Positions 1-50,569 of a stretch of 64,000 bases of DNA are shown in pieces. How positions within the stretch are numbered: position 1 is the stretch's first letter; every line of letters begins with the position of its first letter. The DNA is from Berghia stephanieae. Lineage: Eukaryota > Mollusca > Gastropoda > Nudibranchia > Aeolidiidae. Under the pieces are notes generated by a model. It saw only the letters and a list, made by a program, of their open reading frames with translations, had not been told where the DNA came from and ran no database searches. The stretch is taken from NCBI GenBank assembly GCA_034508935.3, contig CM067443.1, positions 105,382,575 through 105,446,574 of the forward strand, read 5' to 3'. Both the position numbers and the translations under genes were made by a program.

Positions 1-105
1 AACACATAGATGATATATACACTAGAATCATACGTGTGCATCAGATGACAGTGACATGAATGAACCCATTACAACACATAGATGATATATACACTAGAAT
101 CATAC

Positions 106-128
<23 letters not shown>
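1..128. repeat. 72 bp offset direct duplication over the exon 24 donor
   Basis: Positions 1-56 and 73-128 are identical. Each copy carries the last 23 bp of ADGRV1 exon 24 plus the GTATGA donor, so there are two possible donors 72 bp apart. Reading through the first donor meets a TGA stop at once. Confidence 0.9.
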
Positions 129-38808
<38,680 letters not shown>

Positions 38809-38885
38809 TTTCTGTTGGAGAGAAAATTAAATTATCAATTAATCCCAAAACTTACAATTTGAAAACAATCAACAATATAACATGG

Positions 38886-39079
38886 TATAGATAGTATGCT
38901 CTTGGCTAGGAAGCTCATAACATTGCCATCTGGAAGTATAACGGACCAACACACAAAACATTGTGTAATCATGAACTTTTATAGTCTGGTTAATACAGTT
39001 TAGTGAGAATCACTGACAAACGCGGATGGCAAAATACAATAAGAAAGGCTTGAGTGACGTCATCTTCGAACTATCTATA
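38886..39079 (-). mobile_element. MITE-A copy upstream of ADGRV1 start
   Basis: Full length, 75 bp upstream of the exon 1 acceptor, so inside the 5'UTR intron if there is one. Confidence 0.87.
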
Positions 39080-39094
39080 GATGTTCACATTTCA

Positions 39095-39200
39095 CTCACT
39101 CACTCTATCCCATGACCGGTTGGTCGTCGGGAGGACTCTCGGGATGCAGACTTCACGATTCGACGCCACTCATCACGGTCTTGGGCCTTCCTCATTATTC
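39095..39200 (-). mobile_element. LINE ORF2 C-terminal tip
   Basis: Minus strand reads AQDRDEWRRIVKSASRESS then a short RRPTGHGIE end and stop, the usual RDEWR..V tip of invertebrate LINE ORF2. Confidence 0.65.
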
Positions 39201-39269
39201 ATATTTGGTTGATTGTAAAACTAGAATGCGCTGACAGGATTTTTTTTCTCCATTTTATCGGTGCTAATT

Positions 39270-39699
39270 AACTGTATTTTGCATCCAATAACAATTATGT
39301 CATGCGTCTTGTGTACAATGGACAATTCTGTCAAAACACTTGAATATATTTTGGCCATTAAACTTTTAATTTATTTATCGCTCTATTCAAATTACCTCAT
39401 AATACGCTTCAACAATCGTAACGTCACTTCCCTCGTAATGACGTATGGTAACTTAGTAACTGGCTCTAAACTATCGGAACAATGGCGGACGCCCTTATGA
39501 AATATTTCTCCCACGAGCATAAAAGCGTATCCAGAGGAAAATAAAACCTATTATACATCTGATCATGTTTTGACTTTTACACATTCTGATTACAAGACAT
39601 ATGAAAAGTTCTAGCCAGCATGAAGAATAAAAAGTACCGACTTTCTTGGTTTAGAATCACGATGGCCGCCGTTGCTGGGCGACGTGACATCAGACTATA
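39270..39699 (-). mobile_element. MITE-B copy with ~130 bp extension
   Basis: MITE-B from 39,402 to 39,699 plus a left extension (39,270-39,401) that is shared, inverted, with 41,325-41,455. So the repeat here is larger than the plain MITE. Confidence 0.82.
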
Positions 39700-39894
39700 G
39701 GTTAAGATTTTTAACAAGTTTGGGTCAATTTGATCGATCGATGCCTAGGTCAGAGTCTTCTGGCCGATGTGAACAGTGTTTTGTCCATTCACAGCCAGTA
39801 AGTCGTAGTTAGTATGGCATCTGGTTGATAAAGCAATTCTGTTGATATTTTCATTTTGATGTAATATTTCGAAAAAGAAGCAAATAGGTGAAAA

Positions 39895-40255
39895 ACAGAA
39901 AAAAAAACAACAAAAAACAAAGACAAAACAAAAACAAAAAGAAAAAAAAATATTAAACAAAAATAAAATGAAAAATCCCCCAAAAGACAACTCCCCCCCC
40001 CCCAAAAAAAAAGCATCAAAACAAATTTTTAAAAAGGAACCCCCTCTCCCCCTACCCCGACAAAAAAAAAAATACCAAAAAACAAACAAACAAACAAACA
40101 AACAAAAACCACCCCCCCCAAAAAAAAAACAACAAAACCAAACAAACAAACAAAAAACAAACAAAAAAAAAACAACCCCCCCAAAAAAAAACAAACAACA
40201 AAACAACAAAAAAACAAACAAAAAACAACAACAAAACAAAAAGAAGTCAAATAAA
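39895..40255. repeat. A/C-only low-complexity tract
   Basis: Mostly AAAC, AAACAAAC and CCCCCC-AAAAAAA blocks; 40,076-40,241 contains only A and C. The overlapping long reading frames have no real coding signal. Confidence 0.9.
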
Positions 40256-40461
40256 GACATACAAGGATTTTAAATTATCAATGAGCTCAACAATACGTCA
40301 CCAATTCCCCAAGAAACGGGATAAAGCATTTTCAATTTCTTTTAGGTCGCCTATCAAATTCCGATTTTACACTGGCTTTCCTGAAGACATGGCGGCGACC
40401 AGTCGAAATTGTGTGTCCTCTAGATTCTGATCACGTTTCACAAATGTTTAACACAAGTGAG

Positions 40462-40779
40462 TTAAAATGCTTGACTATGTACTGAGATGCAAAGCGTGTC
40501 AAAAGCATCGTTATTAGTGCTCACAATCTGGGAGGCCACTATTCGACTTGTAAGCAATAATGGGGGAGATTCTACCAGGTAGTACTTATTAGCAACTGTG
40601 TCTGGTTGAGTTATAAGTATTGTACCTTCGCTCAGATTACAACGCCACAACTCAGTAACTGGGTAGACAAGTCGTGACGTCACATCTTCTTCTTTTCCTG
40701 TTCCAAAATTCTTGGATGTGTGTATGTTACCAGCGCTCCGGAGAACTAATGATAAACATATTGAATCATAAGGTACCAT
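40462..40779 (-). other. Unassigned 105-codon open frame
   Basis: A mixed-composition frame (starts MVPYDSICLSLVLRSAGNIH) that matches no family recognised here. It lies between inverted MITE-B copies. It may be a chance frame, an old exon, or part of a captured segment; no splice signals or neighbours support a gene. Confidence 0.25.
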
Positions 40780-41028
40780 AACTATTATAGTAGCAGGATG
40801 TATAGGCAGATTCTTATGATTGAGGGGCGTAAAAGAGTGAGGATTGATGATCTTTATTAACGACCAGCATATACTTAGACTAGCAAATAAGATGCAACCA
40901 GATGATCAATTACACAATGCATGGACCCAATCTTCTGATTGGATTTACACTTCCTATGAGATTGGAACCAGCTTTTCGACATCACATTTTGTTCCCTATT
41001 ATTATCATCAATCTAATCACTGTCCACA

Positions 41029-41455
41029 ATTGGATTCAATAGTCTGATGTCACGTCGCCAAAAAACGGCGGCCATCGTGGTTCTAAATCGGTATTTTTAT
41101 TCTTCATGCTGGCTAGAACTTTTCATGTCTTGTGATCAGAATGTGTAAAAGTCAAAACATGATCAGATTTTTAATGGTTTTTTTTTTCTCTGGATACTCT
41201 TTTATGCTTGTCGGAGAAATATTTCATAATGGCGTCCGCCATTGTTCCGATAGTTTAGAGCCAGTTACTAAGTTACCATGCGTCATTACGAGGGAAGTGA
41301 CGTTACAATTGTTGAAGCGTATTATGAGGTAATTTGAATAGAGCGATAAATAAATTAAAAGTTTAATGGCCAAAATATATTCAAGTGTTTTGACAGAATA
41401 GTCCATTGTACACAAGACGCATGACATAACTGTTATTGGATGCAAAATCGATTGT
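41029..41455 (+). mobile_element. MITE-B copy with ~130 bp extension (inverted partner of 39,270-39,699)
   Basis: MITE-B 41,029-41,324, then the shared extension containing ACAAGACGCATGACATAA. Confidence 0.83.
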
Positions 41456-41522
41456 TCCGATAGTTTAGAGTCAGTGACTGAGTTACGAGGGAAGTGACGT
41501 AACGACTGTTGAAGCGTATTCA
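41452..41522 (+). mobile_element. MITE-B right-end fragment
   Basis: From GATTGTTCCGATAG to GACTGTTGAAGCGTATT. Confidence 0.7.
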
Positions 41523-41703
41523 TTGGTACCAAAAAGGACTATTGACACCATAATAAATGTTTCGAACCATTTAGATGTAAAGAGTTCTCTTTTAGTGTGC
41601 TGTGTCAAGAGCTGCATTAACTGTTCCTATAGGTATCTCAAAATGGAACATAGGTGTGATTTAGAAAAATATATAGTTTTGATATTATAACGTCATCTCA
41701 TTG

Positions 41704-41705
<2 letters not shown>

Positions 41706-41771
<66 letters not shown>

Positions 41772-41784
41772 TTCCATTGCACAG

Positions 41785-41815
<31 letters not shown>

Positions 41816-41867
41816 CATTTACACATTTTCTCCTATATTATTATGACAATCTGATATAAATATATAT

Positions 41868-41930
<63 letters not shown>
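41706..41930. repeat. (CT)n-(CA)n-(TA)n compound microsatellite
   Basis: CT block 41,706-41,770, CA block to 41,818, TA block 41,852-41,928. Confidence 0.93.
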
Positions 41931-41931
<1 letters not shown>

Positions 41932-41944
41932 TGTTGGTGGGTAC

Positions 41945-42200
41945 TCGTAGGTACGAAAGTGCTCGATATTGATGGTTAGAGCTAATATAGAATACAAATT
42001 GTCACTCACATTTTTTGTGGCCGAAACGTTCGTTCTGTGTCAGAAACGAATCGTCTCGGCCACAAAAAATGTGAGTGACAATTTGTATTCTATATTAAAT
42101 CGGACATTATTAAGGATTACGCCGACTGAGGACGTGTAAAGAGACACAGAAACGAATCGTCTCGGCCACAAAAAATGTGAGTGACAATTTGTATTCAATA
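41945..42200. mobile_element. Penelope/retrozyme-type fragment, palindromic and partly tandem
   Basis: The segment GTCACTCACATTTTTTGTGG followed by CCGAAACGT is met by its reverse complement at 42,060-42,092. The string CAGAAACGAATCGTCTCGGC occurs at 42,041 and again at 42,147, 106 bp apart. The second copy completes a hammerhead. A matching AAAGTGCTCGATAATGATGG segment lies at 46,121. Confidence 0.7.
42121..42166 (+). ncRNA. Hammerhead ribozyme (type I)
   Basis: Stem I GCCGA / TCGGC pairs perfectly. Core CTGAGGA (position 7 is free in the consensus) and GAAA are intact. Stem II GTGT / ACAC has a six-base loop, with a C-A mismatch at the core end. Stem III ACG / CGT has an AAT loop. Predicted cleavage after C 42,161. 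Confidence 0.75.
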
Positions 42201-42224
42201 TAAATATATATGTATTTTGTGCTT

Positions 42225-42253
42225 ACTTGAAAAAGGCCAAAGGCCGAAACGTC
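42225..42253 (+). other. Hammerhead-like motif, GGCC stem II
   Basis: CTTGAAAAAGGCC then AAAGGCCGAAACGTC. The GGCC/GGCC stem II and GAAACGTC side match Penelope-type hammerheads, but the first core box is decayed. Confidence 0.45.
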
Positions 42254-42403
42254 GTTTGTTTTGTGTTGTTCATTCATGAGCCAGATTTATTCCCTTTTTT
42301 ATCTCTATTTTATTGCATTATTATTATTTATGCATCTCTAGTTATTAGAAAAAACTTTACCTTCTAATATTAAATTATCATTCCTTTAATAGCCTTCGAT
42401 TTA

Positions 42404-42537
42404 ATAATAATAATGCTGAAAACTTATAATAGCGCTATAACTCCGAGACACCAGACTCAAAGCGCCTAAATTACAAATTACATTGGCTGAAACATACTCA
42501 TTCACACACACAAGCATACACACACATACACACACAC

Positions 42538-42570
<33 letters not shown>

Positions 42571-42600
42571 CACACAACACAAACCAGACAGACCTATCTT
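42404..42600 (-). mobile_element. L2/CR1-like LINE 3' end (inverted copy)
   Basis: Same tail as 2,060-2,435 (GCGCTATAACTCCGAGACAC), the same flanking ACTTTGGCTG-like word, and the (CA)n tract in the same place. Confidence 0.75.
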
Positions 42601-42730
42601 CTTATTTGAATTCATTTCAAATTGGTGAATATTTTTCTATCTACCTTTTGTCACATAGCCACATATTATAAAAGCTGATTGATTTAATTTTCCTCGCTCA
42701 AAAAAACAAAAAACAAAACAAAACAAAAAA

Positions 42731-43023
42731 TTGAGTTTTATATAGCGCAATATCCACTAAATGTGCTCAAAGCGCTTTACAAGGGGTCCCTGGCCAACAG
42801 CAACATTTAACATTTAGGACGGGACATGATGCCTGTTAGGCGATGTTATAATTTTTTCGGACAGAGATAACGCTGTTAACGGCCAGGTTCTCATTTTACA
42901 CCTGAGTACGCTGAGAGAATGTGAGGAAAGAGCCTTCTCCAAGGACTCAACTATGCGCCGAGCGAGGCTCGAATCCAGGACCTTCCTATCAGAAAGCGAG
43001 TGTCATACCACTAGACCACATAG
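42731..43023 (-). mobile_element. SINE-A, nearly full length
   Basis: The right end stops at ACCACATAG; the last bases of the tRNA-like head are missing. Confidence 0.86.
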
Positions 43024-43152
43024 AGATTATCGTGTCCGGATCTTGATGAATATGTCCTCTGTCTGGAAGTAGGACCTCACAAGTCCATCATACAATATTG
43101 CCCTCAAGATCACAGAAGTTACGCAATATTTTTATGTTTCGCTTTAGAAAAT

Positions 43153-43476
<324 letters not shown>

Positions 43477-43771
43477 TAACTGTGATAATTATTTTTTTAT
43501 TTAATTTATCTTATTAAATTTCATCTTTCCATATTCACATCATCTCAAACCAACTCGTCATTAATTTGTTCTTTTAAAAAAAAAAGTAACTAGTAAATTC
43601 TGGGGGTCTTATTTATCATTTTTTATATTATGAATGTAGTAGAGTTAGCTCTTGAGCGCTCATCAGACCATGACAGAAGTGTAAAATCACACTTCCGGAG
43701 GACTTAATACATACCTTGTTAAATAATATTCAAGTTTCAGAGTGATGGCATCTTATTTTCTAGTGTAAATA

Positions 43772-44008
43772 TGTGACCCATTGTCTCAAAACGGTATTAT
43801 GTCGGAACGAACCACATGCTTAAAAGCCGACTTAAATGTTAAACAGGTCACAAATTAAGTTGTTGGCATTAGCATCCTAAAATATGGTATCCATTCTCCT
43901 CAATAAAAATACAAACTCAACACAAGTCTGATATTTCCGGCTATAAATTCAATTTTCAACATTTTAACCAACCCGACTTAATATCGTTTTGAAGCAAAGG
44001 GTCACATA
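43772..44008. mobile_element. MITE-C copy 4
   Basis: Full length with both TIRs. Confidence 0.87.
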
Positions 44009-44117
44009 TAAGCTGATCGTCAATAAATATCATCCATCCTCGCTCTTAACGTCCTGTAGTAGTCAATATCCGCCACTATCCTGCTTCTACTAAAATAGTT
44101 ATGACACATTATGATTC

Positions 44118-44423
44118 AATAGGATTCAATAGCCGTAACGTCACTTCCTTCCTAATGACGCATGTAACTTAGCAACACTGGCTCTAAACTATCGGAACAA
44201 TGGCGGACGCCCGTATGAAATATTTCTCCGTCGAGCATAAAAGCGTATCCAGAGGGAAAAAAACACATAAATTTGATCATGTTTTGACTTTTACACATTC
44301 TGGTCACAAGACATATGAAAAGTTCTAGCCAGCTTGAAGAATAGAAAGTAATGATTTTCTTTGTTTAGAACCAAGATGGCCGCCGTTGCCGAGTGGCGTG
44401 ACATCAGACTGCTGAATCCAATT
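44118..44423 (-). mobile_element. MITE-B copy
   Basis: Full length, AGGATTCAATAGC to TGCTGAATCCAATT. Confidence 0.86.
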
Positions 44424-44460
44424 ATGTAACCTATTTATTTTTAGTCCTCCGAAGTTCTGG

Positions 44461-44743
44461 TTAACCCCCTCCTTACCACCCATAGGAAAATCGTCACATT
44501 TGTCACGATGCAGCCAACATTTTTCTCATTTTAATTTCTTTTGTACATCATAATATTTGAACAAAAATGTTTGCTATAGTTAAAGTATATTAACGCTGTG
44601 TTGAAGCGCTCGTTTAGTAGAAAGAAATATGTATAGCAAGAACTAACAGCTTTTGTGTTTGAGTGAAATAAATCTATTTTTGTATAGGCTGGGAGTGACG
44701 TTTTGGGGACAATCCGGAAAATGACCGGTAAGGAGAAAGTTAA
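44461..44743. mobile_element. MITE-G copy 2 (TTAA-flanked)
   Basis: TTAACCCCCTCCTTACCA at the left; GGTAAGGAGAAAGTTAA at the right. Confidence 0.82.
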
Positions 44744-45024
44744 ACACACACTTCCAAGGATTTTGTAACCGTAAAAGTAGAAGGGCTGACGTCTAGACCC
44801 TTCTTCCCTATTGGTTGATCACTAGAATCACAACTAAAGGGATTGGTGTCTATCCAGGGTCAAATCCATGATTTTCTCTTACCCATCTCCAACCACTCAA
44901 GAGCTTTGTGTTTATTTTGGGTTTTTGAATACTTGCAACACTTTTAGATAGATAGTTGCAGCGCAACCACCCGATGCGATTAGGTAGTTGAGCCCGATAA
45001 ATCTTAAGGGTAGCAAGATTTGGG

Positions 45025-45026
<2 letters not shown>

Positions 45027-45077
<51 letters not shown>

Positions 45078-45160
45078 CATATACATATTGTCGGAGCTTC
45101 GTCTCAAATAATATAGACATCATATATAAATAATATATAAATATTAGATAATATATTATA

Positions 45161-45229
<69 letters not shown>

Positions 45230-45240
45230 AATATCTAATA
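45027..45240. repeat. (TA)n tracts around a short AT-rich inverted repeat
   Basis: TA blocks at 45,027-45,074 and 45,171-45,223; between them ATATAAATAATATATAAAT-like words recur on both sides. Confidence 0.88.
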
Positions 45241-45301
45241 TATAAATAATATATAAATTCATCTCATATTATAATATATAAATTAATTCAAGCATAATTT
45301 T

Positions 45302-45990
45302 TGTTCAACATCTACAATATTGTTTCGAAAATTTGCTCATTTCGGGAAGTGAAAGTGACAGTAGATTGTTGTAGAACATACAAAACATTATTTCCTCCAT
45401 CAACAAACTAAAACTACATCAGCCAGAACAATCCAACAACAACAACAACAACCTACAAAAATAAATTCAACTGCAGGACCTAGGCAACATGCCCACTAAA
45501 TGGCAATTGTCTGACACACAGCGTTATTTATCAAGCCACAGTTACACGCTCAGACACATCAAAACAAGAAACATTTTGTACACAGGCGTGACAGAATGTT
45601 CATTCAAAATCAAATAAAACCTTTCTTCAAAAACATACTCAAAAGACGTTCTACAAATCTAAGCGAACATATTTGGAACCTCAAAGAAAATATCATACAA
45701 CACAGCATTATATGGAATGCAAACTCGGTTTGGAAGAAAAATTCTACATCATCACAAAACCGAACATGGCAAAACTCAACAAAAGCACCGAACTGACATT
45801 TTCATTTAGACATAGAAACAAATATCTTTCATACAATTATGAACCACCATAACCCCGAAGCCGAAACCGTACGATGGCAATCGGAAATAAAATTAATCAC
45901 AAGAATCTACTTTCTCTTTCACTTTCCGAAGAGAGCGAATGCTTCTAACAGTATTGTAGAAGTATATCCATACACACAGTTCACTCCGCT
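45302..45990 (+). mobile_element. Penelope-like element fragment (GIY-YIG region)
   Basis: The plus strand carries SHSYTLRHIK-like and GVTECSFKIK words, then LKRRSTNLSEHIWNLKENI, all typical of the C-terminal GIY-YIG endonuclease of Penelope-like elements. The element is broken and truncated. Decayed hammerhead-like boxes flank it: reversed near 45,305-45,350 and forward near 45,930-45,980 (stem I ends pairing TACTT / AAGTA). Confidence 0.72.
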
Positions 45991-46117
45991 TAATCGCACA
46001 CTCCGCTTATACGCTACATATTTCCTAAAAACATAATTTTTTTTTCTAAATGAAATCAACGATGCTGTTTCCGTTCCACACAACTTTTCGGCTGAAGCAT
46101 TCGATCGATTTGTTATA

Positions 46118-46178
46118 TATAAAGTGCTCGATAATGATGGTTAGAGCTAATATAGAATACAAATTGTCACTCACATTT
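46118..46178 (+). mobile_element. Fragment of the 41,945 retroelement family
   Basis: AAAGTGCTCGATAATGATGG and ACAAATTGTCACTCACATTT match 41,957-42,015. Confidence 0.65.
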
Positions 46179-46183
46179 TATTG

Positions 46184-46312
<129 letters not shown>

Positions 46313-46540
46313 ATGTTGCTATGAGACAGTCTTAATGAGTAGAGAGGAAAAGAGCAGACAGTAACTCCGTATGCATATTTCAACAGATTGCGTGCTCCCA
46401 AGACATGACTGAAGCAATGATGATGGTATACCGGTATCATCTGTTGGACAATGGAATTCGTCAAATTGCACAGATGAGGATGAAAGTAAAAGGAAATAGC
46501 TAAGCTTCTTTATGAATAAAGTCGATTTATTCGAACAACT

Positions 46541-46850
<310 letters not shown>

Positions 46851-47350
46851 GAAAAAAAAACCCTACTCCGATTCTAAACCAAACAAAACCAAACAAAAAC
46901 AAAATTTAAAAAAAAAATGATTTGAAAAACCAACAAAAAAGAAACCAACAAAAACAAAAAGAAAAAATAATTCCCAAAAAACTCTACAAAAAACTATAAC
47001 AACAACAACAAAAAAAAAATAAAAAAAAAAAAAAAAACACAAAAAGACAAACAACAACACCAACACAAAACAAAAACAAAAACTAAAAAACAATACTCAT
47101 TGAGCTTCCCCCAATCACCACCCAGACATTTCTTTGTTAAATACTATAGAAAAAAATTAATTAAGATAGATAATAAACCAAATCGAATTATCAAATGTAA
47201 TAAAATACTATGAACATCAATCGAATTTCTTGATTGTCATGTAATGAATAAAAATACAACAACAACAAACAACCCCCCCCCCATAACAAAAAAAAAACAA
47301 AAAAATAAAAAAAACAAAAAACAAAACAAAACAAACAAACAAACAAAAAA
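46851..47350. repeat. A/C-rich low-complexity stretches
   Basis: Two blocks (46,856-47,095 and 47,263-47,350) of AAAC words and C runs, like 39,895-40,255. A short ordinary AT-rich stretch lies between. Confidence 0.85.
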
Positions 47351-47411
47351 GACCACACACGCAAAACAAACCCAATAAGGATTATAATATGGCATTTGAA
47401 GACCAACTGCT

Positions 47412-47650
47412 TTAACTCACTCAACCCTAACACCGACTATAACCGTAGTTTACCCGGGTTTCTTTTACCCCAATACTATTTATTACATTTTTATGAAACA
47501 AATTATAGGCGTAGTATCAAAGCTAAATGATTTTAGTTTTTGCATGTAAATGGTAGTTGAATAAAACTATCTATGCACATGCTCATTTTTAATACATTGT
47601 TTTTTCCAATTTTGAAAAGTAGCAAAACTCTCTAGGATTGAGTGAGTTAA
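47412..47650. mobile_element. MITE-D copy 4
   Basis: TTAA at both ends; orientation as copy 2. Confidence 0.86.
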
Positions 47651-47907
47651 CTCTAAACAGACTGGGTTCCCATTTTTCTCGTACCTGCTGAACGAAAACA
47701 ATAAAGGTGATGCAACCCCAGTAATCGAAGTTCAAGTTTTATCCCTGTTATTGCTGCAATATTGAAATAAAATACCCGAACAACACAAACAAACAAACAA
47801 ACCCCAACAACAACAAAGAAAACCAACAAATAACGATATAATTTCAATTTAGAATAAAAACAAACCTTGCCTATAATATGTTATATCAACGCTCTCCACA
47901 GTAATTG

Positions 47908-48208
47908 CGCTTTTTATATATAGTGCAATATCCACTAAATGTGCTCAAAACGCTTTACAAGGGGTCCCTATCAACAGCAACATTTAACATGTAGGACGGG
48001 ACATGCCGCCTGTTAGGCGATATTACAATTTTTCGGACAAAGACAACGCTGTTAACGACCAGGTACTCGTTTAACACCTGAGTACGGTGAGAGAATGTGA
48101 GTAAAGAGTCTTTTCCAAGGACTCAACTATGCGCCGAGTGCGAGGCTCGAACCCAGGACCTTCCGATCCGAAAGCGAGTGTCATACCACTAGACCACATA
48201 GCCGCACA
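47908..48208 (-). mobile_element. SINE-A, full length
   Basis: Complete, good A and B boxes. Confidence 0.88.
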
Positions 48209-48371
48209 GTAAACGTCGCTCTCTAGATACCTTTAATATCATGATAGTATGAAAGGAGAATAGCAATGTTGTGCTAACATTTGGATAGGGTGATATGTAC
48301 TTCATATCTTATTGTAGATAGACCTATTTATTAGCCATTTACAGTATACATGATAAAATGGCCTGAAGATT

Positions 48372-48565
48372 TATAGATAATATGCGCTTGGCTAAGAAGC
48401 TCATAACATTGCCATCCCGAAGTATAACGGACCAACACACAAAACTGTGTGTATCCATGAACGTTTATAGTCAGGTTAATACAGTTCAGTGAGCATTACT
48501 CATAAACGCGGATGGCAAAAAACAATAACAAAGACTTGAGTGACATCATCTTCGAACTATCTATA
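48372..48565 (-). mobile_element. MITE-A copy
   Basis: Full length; CRE-like box changed to TGACATCA. Confidence 0.88.
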
Positions 48566-48844
48566 AACCACGGTGGTTGGTCATGGAGTCTTTGCCACTC
48601 TTACTCCTTTACACTGTCTGAATCACAATTTAATTTGTAAAAATGTGATCCAAAACCGTCGGTCGAACCACGCATTTGTCTCATACGTTCACTTACATAA
48701 TATATTCTCAAGAGTCACACCTATAGATGGGGATTATAAGGTTATGCCTGGATTAAATATTATATCTCTCGTCTTTTTGTTTTAGTCTAATTTATTATTA
48801 ATCATTAACATTTGAACATCGATACATTGTGCGAGGTACTATCT

Positions 48845-49210
48845 GTAGATAGTTCGAAGATGACGTCACTCGGGTCTTTGTTATTGTTTTCTGCCATCCG
48901 CATTTATGAGTAATGCTCACTGACTATAGATAGTATGCAGATGACGTCACTCAGGCCTTTGTTATTGTTTTTGCCATCCGCGTTTGTGAGTTGTTCTCAC
49001 TAAACTGTATTGACCAGACTATAAAAGTTCATGGTTACACAGAGTTTGTGTGTTGGTCCGTTATACTTCCGGATGGCAATGTTGTGAACTCCTTGGCCAA
49101 GCGCATTCTATCTATAAACGTTCATGGATACACACCGTTTTGTGTGTTGGTCCGTTATACTTCCGGATGGCAATGTTATGAGCTTCTTAGCCCAGCGCAT
49201 ACTATTTATA
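48845..49210 (+). mobile_element. MITE-A interrupted by MITE-A
   Basis: Outer copy 48,845-48,924 continues at 49,117-49,210. The inner full copy is 48,925-49,116 in the same orientation. Junction at an ACTATAAACG site; a few outer bases are missing next to it. Confidence 0.87.
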
Positions 49211-49588
49211 GTCCGTTCCAAGTCCCGTGAGCACGGAATATCGCAAATTCATCCAAAGTTACGATGTGGTGCCGTGATTATTTTTGCATGCGGGCTTACG
49301 ATATTTTAAGTACGTTACGAATGTTGAATGCCGATATTGATAGACCAAACAGTTTTCTCAAAATGCCGAACTTCTTTGACCTTTTCATCGTTTGCAATAA
49401 AACATGACACAAACTTAAAAATTTTACAGCAATGGTGACTTGATTCTCTTTTCAGTGGAGAAAATAATCATTAAAAAATTTGCATCCTGTGGCGTATCTT
49501 AGTAAATAATTTTGGGTTGTTTCAACTAGTGTAATAATAGATGTCATTTAAATAGTACTTTACCGCGATGAAAAGTCTCACAGCGTTT

Positions 49589-49874
49589 ATAATGGGAGTG
49601 ATCTATATTCATGTTTTCGTCCAACCGAGTCATCAATCACGTGATTTGTTGCTGTCCAACGATTGGACATTTCTGAACAAATGAAAACACGCTGCTTTGT
49701 TTATGAAAATTGTAAACATACCCATGTGTCAAGCTGAACAAAATGACCAATCATAATGTTAGATCGTTCAAAATCTGTGAACACTTTTTACTATGTAGGT
49801 CACTTTGAGCACATTTTGCAATGTGACAAAATGACATCGAGCACATGGAAATTTATATAGATCATGCCCATTGT
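49589..49874 (+). mobile_element. MITE-E copy 2 (reference)
   Basis: About 285 bp; ends ATAATGGGAGTGATCTATAT and TATATAGATCATGCCCATTG. The interior has the palindrome AATCACGTGATT and a TAGGTCACTTTGAGCACATT stretch. Confidence 0.83.
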
Positions 49875-49877
49875 TCT

Positions 49878-50492
49878 CTACCCTTGTGGACACTCGAGCG
49901 TATAATATCGTGGACTACACAACCACTGGTAAGGCGATAATGCATTTTTAGGAACAAAAACTTTGATGCCAAAAAGCAGGGGGATCTCCGAATTTTTACG
50001 CCCGTCTTCGACAGGACGAGGAGAAATGCCTTTCACAAAGACAGAATCCCCAACGAACTGTTGAGAAAGAAAACGCATAAAGGTGGCACAAGACGTGTCA
50101 CGAATACCCACTGGCACCCTTCGAGTACGGTACATGTTTGCTACCATTCTTGAACAATGTTCACGTGGGTGGGTGGGTGGGGGAGGGGGGGGGGGCACTT
50201 TGAATAAATAATGTGTCATATCACTGAATCGAAACTTCTTTAACACCAAACAGATTCCATGTAAATTTTGTACATTATGATCTTTCGAGAGAGCCGCAGT
50301 TTTAAAATACAAGAGATGCAAACTTAAAACGACATAATTATTAATTTGACTTCTCCACTCTGAGTTCCTGGTTGTGTGCCATCTGTTAATAGTAAATGCT
50401 TTTCGCCACATACCATTAAAAAAAAAAAGAATTCCGCGCTTCGCCTCTCTGGAGAAATACTTGAAATTTTCCTCATTGCGACAAATTTCCAT
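49878..50492 (-). other. Unassigned 204-codon open frame between inverted MITE-E copies
   Basis: The longest non-repetitive open frame outside ADGRV1 and the mariner transposase. It starts MEICRNEENFKYFSREAKRG and contains a poly-Pro run made by a C-rich stretch at 50,170-50,195. No domain recognised. It is bracketed by MITE-E copies 2 and 3 in opposite orientation. A chance frame cannot be excluded. Confidence 0.25.
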
Positions 50493-50569
50493 GTTGAATC
50501 CATATTGTTTTAAATTTTTATGAATGTAGAAATCACATCAGGAAGCTAGGCCTCTAGCTTTCAACTATT

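Noticed and set aside
39745-40260. 171-codon Phe/Cys-rich frame
   Set aside because: Antisense of the A/C low-complexity tract.
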